This document shows, piece by piece, positions 27,371 to 34,971 of a stretch of 64,000 nucleotides of DNA. Numbering within the stretch: position 1 is the stretch's first letter; each line of letters opens with the position of its first letter. The stretch is from Bacilli bacterium (GTDB lineage Bacteria; Bacillota_I; Bacilli_A; RFN20; CAG-826): contig JAFUHI010000009.1 of assembly GCA_017468925.1 (NCBI GenBank), positions 506,357-570,356 of the forward strand, written 5' to 3'. The position numbers and the translations under genes are program-made. The notes beneath the pieces are model-generated. The model saw nothing but the letters and a program-made list of their open reading frames with translations. It did no database searches and was not told the DNA's origin.

Positions 27371-27403
27371 AACTGCTTATTTTTGCTTTTGTGTTGTTTT
27401 TCC

Positions 27404-27432
27404 TTGCTTAAAAAGCAACTCATCGATACAAT
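27404..27432 (+). promoter_or_regulatory. Promoter for the metK riboswitch transcript
   Basis: TTGCTT (27404-27409) and TACAAT (27427-27432) are separated by exactly 17 bp. The predicted start near 27439 falls just before the 5' strand of the riboswitch P1 helix. Confidence 0.65.
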
Positions 27433-27442
27433 TCTAATTACG

Positions 27443-27553
27443 TTATTACGTCAAGAAGGCGCCTAAATATAGAGAGTTAGAGGGCGCTAGCAACTCCACT
27501 ATAGTGGTAAGTGCTCCTCTCTAGCCAAGTCCCACCTTGGAGCGACGTAATAG
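27443..27553 (+). promoter_or_regulatory. SAM riboswitch of the SAM-I clan, kink-turn-less variant
   Basis: Five elements nest as in SAM-I-clan aptamers. P1 is 27443-27452 with 27544-27553 (10 bp). P2 is 27458-27464 with 27482-27488. P3 is 27489-27499 with 27504-27515. P4 is 27525-27529 with 27536-27540. A pseudoknot joins TAGAGAG in the P2 loop (27470-27476) to CTCTCTA after P3 (27517-27523). The joining AAGA after P1 and GCAAC in P3 match S-box conserved bases. P2 is a plain 7-bp helix with no kink-turn, as in SAM-IV or SAM-I/IV variants. It lies upstream of metK and of an intrinsic terminator, so it should switch metK off when SAM is abundant. Confidence 0.8.
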
Positions 27554-27567
27554 GAAGAAGAAATACG

Positions 27568-27595
27568 AGCCTTCCACCGTGGGAGGCTTTTTATT
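27568..27595 (+). terminator. Riboswitch-controlled attenuator terminator
   Basis: AGCCTTCC (27568-27575) pairs with GGGAGGCT (27581-27588) and is followed by a T-run. GGAAG (27553-27557), at the 3' edge of P1, can instead pair with CTTCC (27571-27575), giving a competing antiterminator. Confidence 0.8.
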
Positions 27596-27615
27596 AACCA
27601 TAAGGAGATAAGAAT

Positions 27616-28809
27616 ATGGAAGAATTGCTATTCACCTCAGAATCCGTCAGCGAAGGCCATCCTGATAAATTATGCGACCAAATATCAGACGCTATCCTTG
27701 ATGCTTGCATCAAAGAAGATCCTAAATGCCATGTGGCCTGCGAGACTTTCGCCACTAAAAATTGCATCATCATCGCTGGGGAGATCTCTTCTTCCGGCAA
27801 AAAGCTCAACGTTGATTATGAAGCAATTGCTAGAAATGTCGCTCTATCTATTGGATACGATGACGAAGCAAAGGGACTAAACGGCAAAACATGCCAGGTC
27901 GATGTGAGAATCAATTCCCAGTCGCCAGATATAGCGATGGGGGTGGAGAAGAAATCCATCCTTGATATGGGCGCGGGTGACCAAGGGATAATGTTTGGCT
28001 ATGCCACTGAAGAAAGCGAAGGCTATATGCCTCTTCCTATCGTCATCGCCCATAAATTAGTGAGAACTGCCTCAAAAATGAGAAAAGAAGGAAATTTCCC
28101 TCATGCTAGACCGGATATGAAAAGCCAGGTCACAATCGACTATACGGATAAATCCGCCCCAAGAATCTACACAATCGTGATGTCCGTCCAACATGATGAA
28201 GGGATAGACTTAGAAGAATTTAGGAAATTCATCCACGACAATATCATGGTGCCTGTTGCCAAATCATTTGGCTTAAACGATGATTTCATTTTCTACATCA
28301 ATCCAACCGGTGCGTTCGTTATCGGAGGCCCATTGGGAGACACGGGATTAACCGGCAGAAAGATAATCGTAGACACATACGGAGGAAGTGCTAGACATGG
28401 GGGAGGGGCATTCTCGGGGAAAGACCCTTCCAAAGTTGATAGATCCGCTTGCTATTACGCTAGATACATGGCTAAAAACCTTGTGGCAGCGGGCGCAGCC
28501 TCTAGGTTAGAAATCCAGCTGTCCTATGCGATAGGCAAATCAGAGCCAATTTCCATCTCTGTCTCGACTTTTGGAACCAAGAAAGAAGGGATAACGGATG
28601 AGATGATTCTTGATGCCTGTAGGCTCTATTTTGACGCTAGACCAGGGGCAATAATCGAAAGCTTAGGATTAAGAAGCGGGGCTTTCTTATATCAAGACAC
28701 AGCAACTTATGGCGCTTTCGGAAGAAGCGACCATCTCTTCCCTTGGGAGAAACTAGATAAAGTAGAGGAACTTAAGAAGTTTTTCGAAGAAAGAAAAAAT
28801 AGGAAATAA
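27616..28809 (+). CDS. metK: S-adenosylmethionine synthetase
   Basis: A 397-residue enzyme making SAM from methionine and ATP. All signatures are present: GHPDKLCDQISDAILD near residue 14, GAGDQGIMFGYA near 117, and GGGAFSGKDPSKVDRSA near 258 (phosphate loop). Length and motifs are ordinary. It follows an AGGAG SD and the SAM-I-clan riboswitch with attenuator, so its product is expected to repress it by transcription termination. Confidence 0.97.
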   Translation: MEELLFTSESVSEGHPDKLCDQISDAILDACIKEDPKCHVACETFATKNCIIIAGEISSSGKKLNVDYEAIARNVALSIGYDDEAKGLNGKTCQVDVRINSQSPDIAMGVEKKSILDMGAGDQGIMFGYATEESEGYMPLPIVIAHKLVRTASKMRKEGNFPHARPDMKSQVTIDYTDKSAPRIYTIVMSVQHDEGIDLEEFRKFIHDNIMVPVAKSFGLNDDFIFYINPTGAFVIGGPLGDTGLTGRKIIVDTYGGSARHGGGAFSGKDPSKVDRSACYYARYMAKNLVAAGAASRLEIQLSYAIGKSEPISISVSTFGTKKEGITDEMILDACRLYFDARPGAIIESLGLRSGAFLYQDTATYGAFGRSDHLFPWEKLDKVEELKKFFEERKNRK

Positions 28810-28891
28810 AAAATTTTTCTTCGATGATGCCTAGATAAATTCAATGAGTATCTTTTTTCTTGTTTTATTTTTCACTACAATAACAATGTAA

Positions 28892-28910
28892 GGGGTTTCG
28901 CCCCGGGAGG
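28892..28910 (+). promoter_or_regulatory. GC hairpin abutting the hpf Shine-Dalgarno
   Basis: GGGG (28892-28895) and CCCC (28901-28904) form a small hairpin with loop TTTCG. The SD GGGAGG (28905-28910) starts at the very next base. The hairpin may modulate access to the SD of hpf. That is inference. Confidence 0.4.
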
Positions 28911-28915
28911 AATAT

Positions 28916-29476
28916 ATGAAATACCAAATAGTCGGTCACAACATCAAAGTGACGGAAGCTATTGCTTCTGACATCGAAAAGAAATTGGGGAGGATGGACA
29001 AATATTTCATCATCAATGATGACGTTCTTTGCCGCGCTGTAGTTTCCTCACATCCAGGCGTGGACAAGGTTGAAGTCACCATCTTCACCCCACAGATGAC
29101 TTTCAGAGCCGAAGAAAGAAACCGCGACCTCTATGCCGCAGTCGATTTGGCAGTCGATAAGCTCGAAGGCCAGATGAGAAAACTTAAAACCAGAAATGAG
29201 AAACACCACAATGCCCCATTTGGCTTAGGTGAAACTATAGCGTTAGAAAGAATCGATGAAGACACAATCGGAGAAGATGATACGATTGTTAGAACCAAAA
29301 GCATCGCTTTATCGCCTATGACATTAGACGAAGCCATCACCAGAATGGAAGCCTTAGGCCATTCATTCTTCATCTACTTGGATGCAGATGATGGACATGT
29401 CTCAGTCGCCTACAAGAGACTTGATGGAGGATATGGCGTCATCGAAGTCGAGAATCGCCTCAAGGAAGATTTCTAA
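28916..29476 (+). CDS. hpf: Long-form ribosome hibernation promoting factor
   Basis: A 186-residue long HPF. The N-terminal S30AE domain (about 1-95, with VEVTIFTPQMTFRAEE and DLYAAVDLAVDKLE) binds the 30S decoding region. A 30-residue linker follows. The C-terminal dimerisation domain (about 128-186, KSIALSPMTLDEAITRMEAL, HVSVAYKR.DGGYGVIE) joins two ribosomes into 100S particles. It has its own SD and a strong terminator, so it is likely monocistronic. Confidence 0.95.
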   Translation: MKYQIVGHNIKVTEAIASDIEKKLGRMDKYFIINDDVLCRAVVSSHPGVDKVEVTIFTPQMTFRAEERNRDLYAAVDLAVDKLEGQMRKLKTRNEKHHNAPFGLGETIALERIDEDTIGEDDTIVRTKSIALSPMTLDEAITRMEALGHSFFIYLDADDGHVSVAYKRLDGGYGVIEVENRLKEDF

Positions 29477-29492
29477 TTAATTCAAAGAATTA

Positions 29493-29520
29493 AGAGGAGG
29501 ACGCTGTCTTCCTCTTTTTT
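29493..29520 (+). terminator. Rho-independent terminator of hpf
   Basis: AGAGGAGGAC (29493-29502) pairs with GTCTTCCTCT (29506-29515) over 10 bp with a 3-nt loop, followed by a T-run. Confidence 0.85.
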
Positions 29521-29536
29521 CTTTTAAGAAAAAGAG

Positions 29537-29542
29537 TAAAAT
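29537..29542 (+). promoter_or_regulatory. -10 box 8 nt before the HAD gene start
   Basis: TAAAAT at 29537-29542 ends 8 nt before the ATG at 29551, and no SD is present. Transcription would start at or next to the start codon. Confidence 0.4.
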
Positions 29543-29550
29543 ATCGATAC

Positions 29551-30402
29551 ATGGAAAAGATCATCTGCACTGACTTGGATGGCACCTTGTTATATCCCAA
29601 GAAGAAAATAAGGATGCTTCCTAGCGATACCAAGAGATTTCTCTCCCGCTTCAAGAATGACGGGGGCTCTATTTTGCTAGTCAGCGGAAGAAACACCGCT
29701 TTCCCCAAGAAATTATTCAAGAAGATTGAGATGGAGGAGAACTATATCTCCTGCAATGGGGCGGTAGTGGTCTCCAAAGGAAAGATCATAAAAGAAACGA
29801 TATTTGAGCCAGAACGCATCAAAAGCATCATCTCATATATGAGAAATGCCTACAAAATCCCTTTGATGATTGTTTTCTCCAAAGCCCATAATATGGTCTG
29901 CAATGTCCTTGAAGTCAGCAAAATAACCAACATCGGCTACATACTTTATCAGTTCTACCAAGGGGTTCTAAAAGAACCATTCATCAGGAATGAGAAGATT
30001 TTTTGGGATGAATTGGAGCATGGGATGGTCTACAAAGTCATGATGATGTTTGGTTTAACCAAAAAGAAAATCGCCAAAGCCAAAGAGGCCAATAAGGAAC
30101 TGAGGGAGAGATTCAAAGATGTCGAATTCTCCTGGGCGGGCGAATTCATAGAAATCTCCCCAAAAGGGTGCACAAAAAGCGAAGGAATTAATTTTTATCT
30201 TGATTACAATCGATTATCAAAAGATAATGTAATGGTTGTCGGTGACTCTGGAAACGACATTTCCATGTTCCAAACGTTCAAGGAAAACTCCTTCTGCATG
30301 GATCATGGTCCAGAAGAAGTAAAGAAATACGTCAGCCACACAATCCACCGATTCAGCGATTTAGAAGGCTACATTTACCCATCGGAGGAAATAGCCAAAT
30401 AA
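29551..30402 (+). CDS. Cof-type HAD superfamily phosphatase
   Basis: A 283-residue cytoplasmic HAD hydrolase of the Cof/type IIB group: motif I DLDGTLL (Asp8, Asp10), motif II LVSGRN near residue 50, a C2-type cap (about 85-190) and motif IV GDSGNDISMF near 230. These enzymes dephosphorylate sugar phosphates and similar small molecules. The natural substrate is not predictable. It follows the hpf terminator and has a leaderless-type start. Confidence 0.88.
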   Translation: MEKIICTDLDGTLLYPKKKIRMLPSDTKRFLSRFKNDGGSILLVSGRNTAFPKKLFKKIEMEENYISCNGAVVVSKGKIIKETIFEPERIKSIISYMRNAYKIPLMIVFSKAHNMVCNVLEVSKITNIGYILYQFYQGVLKEPFIRNEKIFWDELEHGMVYKVMMMFGLTKKKIAKAKEANKELRERFKDVEFSWAGEFIEISPKGCTKSEGINFYLDYNRLSKDNVMVVGDSGNDISMFQTFKENSFCMDHGPEEVKKYVSHTIHRFSDLEGYIYPSEEIAK

Positions 30403-30437
30403 ATCCCCGTATAAACTAGGAAGGAAGAAAGTTAATT

Positions 30438-31316
30438 ATGGCAATGAATCAAGTATCACAAGTCGTCACCACCCTTGAGCATTATAAGGTTGTGGTCAGA
30501 GACACATTGGAATATTGCTTAAACAAAGAAGCATATGATCCAAACCTCTTCAAAGAGAAACAGAGGTCAATTTTAGTGGAAGTGGACCAAACAACCCCGC
30601 TAAAGAACATCATCACCAATTCTGGTGAGAATGGCGAGAAACTCGAGAAACTAATCAGAGATTTCCACGAAAAAGTCTATGGTGAGAATAGCACCATCCT
30701 TAAGCTTGCCGTCGATGCCTCGGGCAAAGAGGAAGTCAGGGTTGATCACGCCCAACATCTCGCTATCTATGAAGGAGTCCTGCCAATCCACGAGAACGTC
30801 GAAGCGATGGTAAGAGGAATTCTTCTCGATGCGAAGAAGAATGGACTCGACGTCAAAGCAGTCGAAGAATGCGATTTAGCCGAAGAAAGATTATTTAGAG
30901 GCGTGGCCTTTATGACACTCGTCTCTGATTTGGTCAAATTATTCGGCGACTATAACCAGGCTAGAAGAGAGGCTAACGGCGAAGAAAACGCCTCAAGCCG
31001 TTTCATCGGCAATGACATCAACGCTGTCGTCACCCATATAAACCAGACTCGTGCAGCCTCTAGATTAACCGACCTCAAATACAAAGCGATGGAAGACGCC
31101 ATAAACGTCCTCGTCGAAAACATGACTGGCAGAAGAGATCTTCCAGAAGGCAAGACATTTAACGATGTCATCACTGCTACTCAAAAGACAATCGCCGACT
31201 ATGTAAGGGAAGTCGAACCAGTTTTCCGTGACAAATACGTTCCTTTGATCACCGAACTAGTTTCCTCAGCCCAAGCAAACAACGGCCAAATCACGCCAGA
31301 TACCCCAAAAGCTTAA
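30438..31316 (+). CDS. Conserved-looking cytoplasmic protein of unknown function
   Basis: A 292-residue soluble, largely helical protein with no signal peptide, no membrane segment and no motif I recognise. It has a good SD (AGGAAGG) and good codon structure. It lies 35 bp after the HAD gene and 19 bp before the two-helix membrane protein, so the three may be co-transcribed. Acidic and basic residues alternate in heptad-like stretches around 140-200 and 225-275, suggesting coiled or bundled helices. Confidence 0.7.
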   Translation: MAMNQVSQVVTTLEHYKVVVRDTLEYCLNKEAYDPNLFKEKQRSILVEVDQTTPLKNIITNSGENGEKLEKLIRDFHEKVYGENSTILKLAVDASGKEEVRVDHAQHLAIYEGVLPIHENVEAMVRGILLDAKKNGLDVKAVEECDLAEERLFRGVAFMTLVSDLVKLFGDYNQARREANGEENASSRFIGNDINAVVTHINQTRAASRLTDLKYKAMEDAINVLVENMTGRRDLPEGKTFNDVITATQKTIADYVREVEPVFRDKYVPLITELVSSAQANNGQITPDTPKA

Positions 31317-31335
31317 TCAAAGAAGGTAGAAGAAT

Positions 31336-31797
31336 ATGGAAATAACCACCGTCAAAGAAAAGAACGCGAAAAAAGCGAAGATGTCCAAATGGGAGATATT
31401 TTGGACTGTTATCGAATCAATCATGGGATTCGCCGGGCTTTTCCTTTTGGTGCTTGGCATCATCGGTGATAATCTTCAGATTCTTTCCAGCGACAACTGG
31501 ATTCTTCAAGCGAATCTCTCCTCTAAATCCTCGACCGGCCTAACATATCGCGAATGGGGCGCTATACTAATAGTCGCTGCCGCCCTTTTAGCAGCATTAA
31601 CCCTCAATCACTTCGCTAAAAAGACCGACATGGACGAAGAAAGAGAGAACCGCAGAGCCCAAAGGCTTCAAATTCTCTCCGCCTCCGCTGAAGCGGACCG
31701 CAAAGCCGAGCAGGAAAGGACTGTGGAAGTATCTTCCGAGCCTGCCAAAGAAGAAGAGAAGCCCGCTGAGCCTACCCAAGAAGATAAACCGGAATAA
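31336..31797 (+). CDS. Small membrane protein with charged C-terminal tail
   Basis: A 153-residue protein with two membrane segments (about 18-42 and 76-95) joined by a short Ser-rich loop. A long highly charged cytoplasmic tail follows (about 98-153), ending in repeated EE, KP and AEP blocks. No family is recognised. It follows the unknown helical protein by 19 bp and is closed by a terminator, so both probably belong to one transcript. Confidence 0.68.
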   Translation: MEITTVKEKNAKKAKMSKWEIFWTVIESIMGFAGLFLLVLGIIGDNLQILSSDNWILQANLSSKSSTGLTYREWGAILIVAAALLAALTLNHFAKKTDMDEERENRRAQRLQILSASAEADRKAEQERTVEVSSEPAKEEEKPAEPTQEDKPE

Positions 31798-31814
31798 GCG
31801 AATCAAATCAAATT

Positions 31815-31838
31815 GGAGGCAATTACGCCTCCTTTTTT
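31815..31838 (+). terminator. Rho-independent terminator
   Basis: GGAGGC (31815-31820) and GCCTCC (31827-31832) form a perfect 6-bp stem with a 6-nt loop followed by six T. Confidence 0.85.
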
Positions 31839-31849
31839 GTTTGGTGATA

Positions 31850-31855
31850 TATAAT
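31850..31855 (+). promoter_or_regulatory. -10 box 6 nt before the SGNH gene start
   Basis: A perfect TATAAT at 31850-31855 ends 6 nt before the ATG at 31862, with no SD between. This geometry puts the transcription start on or beside the start codon. Confidence 0.55.
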
Positions 31856-31861
31856 AGAGCC

Positions 31862-32926
31862 ATGGAAACAAAATACGATAGAGACATATACCTAAAATCT
31901 CTTTTTGAAGGCAATGAGGTTTATTATGAAACATTTCTTCCTTTAAAAGATGAAAGGGAAATCACCCTTCTATATAAAATGGATAAAATCATCTCGGTTA
32001 AGAATTATGAGATGAATATGGAATATGAGGAGGGGAAGGATTTCATCCTAAAAGATGGGAAACTCGTGATTTTGGAGGGAAGCAGAATCGAATGTATGCC
32101 TTTAGATACATATTATGGTTTTGCTCCAATCAAATACGATATCCGTGTGTCGAAAGATAGATGCCCATATAAATTCAAAGAGGAAAGATATCTATATTTC
32201 GGAGAACAGGATGAGATAACTAGACACCAATATGCTATAAGTTACACCCATCATGATAAATGGGATGGCTTTGTTCAAAAAACGCAAAGAGACAAATTAA
32301 AGAGATTCTATGGCAAAATCGCTGCAAAAATGCCCGTAAACATCGTTTTCTATGGCGATTCGATATCAACTGGTGCGAATTCATCCGGCACCGTATTCGG
32401 GGGAAATAGGCCGCCATACGCCGAAAGCTTCCCTCAGATGGTAGTGGGTAAATTAAGAGACAAATACAAAACTCAAATAAATATGGAAAATGTCTCATTA
32501 GGCGGAATGGATACCAGGTGGGGAAATGACAATATTGAGTCTAGAGCGCTCTCCCTCAACCCAGACCTCTTAATAATCGGCTTTGGGATGAACGATGGTA
32601 ATCTAGAAGAAGAAAAGCATCTTGCCTTGATCAAGGAGATGATAGATAAAGCTAAAGCCTCCAATCCAAATATCGAGATAATATTGATTGCAACCAGCTT
32701 CCCAAATCCCGAATCGACTTGGTACGACGGCAAGCAAAAAGAATACATCAATGTCTACAAAACAATAGAAGATGATTCGATTGCCTTATGCGATATAACC
32801 TCAATCCAGAAAGATATCCTTAAAAGAAAAAAATATAAGGATATGACCGGCAATAACATCAACCACCCAAACGATTTCTTCGCTAGGGTGTATGCCCAAT
32901 CGATATTGAAAGTGATGGGGGAATAA
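31862..32926 (+). CDS. SGNH/GDSL hydrolase, two-domain esterase
   Basis: A 354-residue cytoplasmic protein. Residues about 1-140 form a beta-rich N-terminal domain like that of carbohydrate esterase family 2/acetylxylan esterases. Residues about 150-354 form an SGNH domain: block I FYGDSISTG (Ser near 165), block III GFGMNDGN and block V NHPNDFFAR with the Asp/His pair. Deacylation of a sugar is likely. I start it at the ATG rather than the upstream in-frame TTG, because TATAAT and a terminator occupy that stretch. Confidence 0.87.
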   Translation: METKYDRDIYLKSLFEGNEVYYETFLPLKDEREITLLYKMDKIISVKNYEMNMEYEEGKDFILKDGKLVILEGSRIECMPLDTYYGFAPIKYDIRVSKDRCPYKFKEERYLYFGEQDEITRHQYAISYTHHDKWDGFVQKTQRDKLKRFYGKIAAKMPVNIVFYGDSISTGANSSGTVFGGNRPPYAESFPQMVVGKLRDKYKTQINMENVSLGGMDTRWGNDNIESRALSLNPDLLIIGFGMNDGNLEEEKHLALIKEMIDKAKASNPNIEIILIATSFPNPESTWYDGKQKEYINVYKTIEDDSIALCDITSIQKDILKRKKYKDMTGNNINHPNDFFARVYAQSILKVMGE

Positions 32927-32958
32927 AAAGCGCAGCGTTTAAGGTGCTGCGCCTTTTT
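32925..32958. terminator. Terminator between convergent genes
   Basis: GCGCAGC (32930-32936) and GCTGCGC (32946-32952) form a 7-bp stem flanked by an A-tract and a T-tract, so it can act in both directions. Confidence 0.8.
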
Positions 32959-32970
32959 ATTTTGTTTTGA

Positions 32971-34953
32971 TTATAACGATGATGTGTCGTAATTAGAATA
33001 GCCAAGAGATATCTGGAAATGCCCATTTGGCCAATTCCATTCTCCGCCATAGTAATAGGAAACGGAAACAGTCATATAAGTTTTCCAATTCTCGTCAGAA
33101 GAATAAATACCTTGGTTATCGTGATCAGATTCGACAGCGATGTAATAGGTTGAATATGTGTTGCTCCATTGCCATCCTCTTTCGAAAAGTTGCTGTTCAT
33201 AGGAAGAAATGATATTACCGGTGCTTCTGAAATCAAATGATGCATAAATTGAATAATATTCGTTAGCGGTATAATCATCGCTTCCGTTTGTTGGGAATGG
33301 GAGATAATAGAGGTAACCATAGCTATATTCCATATCGGCATCGCTCCATCTATCGCCTGGCCTTAGATTGTCATAGACGTTTTTGTATTCAATAGAGAAA
33401 GTGTCGGAAGCAGAATCATATCCTAAAGTGGCGGTGCAAGAGGCATAAGTCTGGAGGTTGTTGTTGTAGCTCGTATAATCGTAATACGATGATTTCTTGA
33501 CGTATTTGCCGTTTTTGGCGAAATATCCTTCATTTAGCAATTGCTGCTCATACGAAGAAGTCAAATCGCCTGAATTCGGGAATTCGATTCTATATCCGCC
33601 TACTCCTCTATCACCGCTCCATTCGTATGAATATGTTTCATAGAAGAGATAATTGTCAGTGATTCCGCTTGGGAAAGGAAGCTCCTGCAAATAGAAGCGA
33701 TTCATGTAGGCGCTGCTCCATTCGCCTGGCGTTCTTGCGTCGATGCTTTCGAAATTGCATTTGATGGTGAAGATGCCTTGGGTATAGACATCGCCGCGAT
33801 CAACTTCATCAGCGGATAGGTAAGAAAGTTCGAATGTGAAGGCATCGGCCATTAAGATGCCATCGCGCATATCTGAATAGAAGTTGTAGTCGAAATAAGC
33901 GTACTTGTTTTCTTCGACTTCGGTGAAATAGCCGCTGCTTTCAAGCTCGGCGCCGAAAGCATCACTAATATCGCCGGTGTTGATGAATCTTATTTCAAGT
34001 TCGCCTCTATTTTGGCTATAGAAATTTTGTTTATAGAAATAATATTTGTCTCCAGCGGTGGGGAAAGGAAGGTAATTCATCGCTTCATATCTATATGGGG
34101 TCACGAAGCTAGTTCCGTCGCTTCCATAGAAATCTCCGGCGTTTCTGCGCAATTCGCCATAGAAATAGAAGCCTCTATCTTTATCCTCGAGGTCTTCCAC
34201 ATTAAATGTCGATAATTCGCAATAGTGGCTGAATGTCTCACTGCCTCTAATGACAGGTGACAACCTTAGCGTGCTCATGTTTTTATCGATATACATGTAC
34301 ATATCTTCGTAGAAAGATGCATCATCATTAATTAATGAAGCATATCTTTCTTTGGTTGTGTTGTCGCCGCCTTTGAAGCAGACGCTGTTTTCGGTGTTGT
34401 AGACATATTCCCACTCATCGGATGATAATGTCAATTTCTCTGGCTGCACTTCATTTAGATATTCCAACGCCTCTTCAAGGCTTGAAGTTTTAGCGGAATA
34501 TCCAAGCGGTGCTATACCACCATAGTAATTGAAGCTTCCGCTGCCTGCATGAATCAAACCATCATCGAAAGCGAAATATCCTTCATACGCATCGGTGTTG
34601 CCGTAATTCTCGATGAATGTATTGATTCTTCTAGCAAAAGAAGTCGGGGTGAAGATATAATCAGGAAGATTTCTTGTGGATTGTCCGCCATATTCCATAG
34701 CGTATGATCCAGCATTTACCTTCTCTATCATCTGGAGAAGCATTCCATTAGCTTCTTCTCTTTTTTCTTCCTCTGTTGGCCCAGTAGAGGTGGAGGAGCT
34801 GCTTGAAGATGATGAAGATGATGGCTCGCTGCTTGAAACGCTTATCTCACTTGATGATTCTACTGGGGTGGAATCTGGGGTGATGCGGTCGTGGCAGGAA
34901 GCCAACACTAAGATTGCTGGCAATGAGAGCAATATCAATTTGTTGTTTTTCAT
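32971..34953 (-). CDS. Repeat-containing lipoprotein of unknown function
   Basis: A 660-residue lipoprotein (lipobox VLASC, Cys19) with a poly-Ser linker (about 34-56). After an N-terminal domain, the C-terminal half repeats a unit of about 115 residues at least three times. Each unit begins with a W.DA/YMN.F-type segment and LPFP, continues with Y-rich strands and carries a STGD/NSGD..SYEQQL motif. The repeats suggest a stacked beta module on the cell surface. No enzyme motif is seen. The gene lies 18 bp downstream of the other large lipoprotein gene, so they form a two-gene operon. Confidence 0.7.
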   Translation of the reverse strand: MKNNKLILLSLPAILVLASCHDRITPDSTPVESSSEISVSSSEPSSSSSSSSSSTSTGPTEEEKREEANGMLLQMIEKVNAGSYAMEYGGQSTRNLPDYIFTPTSFARRINTFIENYGNTDAYEGYFAFDDGLIHAGSGSFNYYGGIAPLGYSAKTSSLEEALEYLNEVQPEKLTLSSDEWEYVYNTENSVCFKGGDNTTKERYASLINDDASFYEDMYMYIDKNMSTLRLSPVIRGSETFSHYCELSTFNVEDLEDKDRGFYFYGELRRNAGDFYGSDGTSFVTPYRYEAMNYLPFPTAGDKYYFYKQNFYSQNRGELEIRFINTGDISDAFGAELESSGYFTEVEENKYAYFDYNFYSDMRDGILMADAFTFELSYLSADEVDRGDVYTQGIFTIKCNFESIDARTPGEWSSAYMNRFYLQELPFPSGITDNYLFYETYSYEWSGDRGVGGYRIEFPNSGDLTSSYEQQLLNEGYFAKNGKYVKKSSYYDYTSYNNNLQTYASCTATLGYDSASDTFSIEYKNVYDNLRPGDRWSDADMEYSYGYLYYLPFPTNGSDDYTANEYYSIYASFDFRSTGNIISSYEQQLFERGWQWSNTYSTYYIAVESDHDNQGIYSSDENWKTYMTVSVSYYYGGEWNWPNGHFQISLGYSNYDTSSL

Positions 34954-34971
34954 TTCTATACTCTCCTTTCT

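Noticed and set aside
27443..27553. T-box leader or canonical S-box for metK
   Set aside because: There is no T-box UGGNACC bulge sequence or specifier architecture, and the canonical kink-turn P2 of the S-box is missing. The pseudoknotted SAM-I-clan variant fits better.
31841..31861. TTG start for the SGNH hydrolase
   Set aside because: The stretch contains the -10 TATAAT and directly follows a terminator, so it cannot be in the mRNA.
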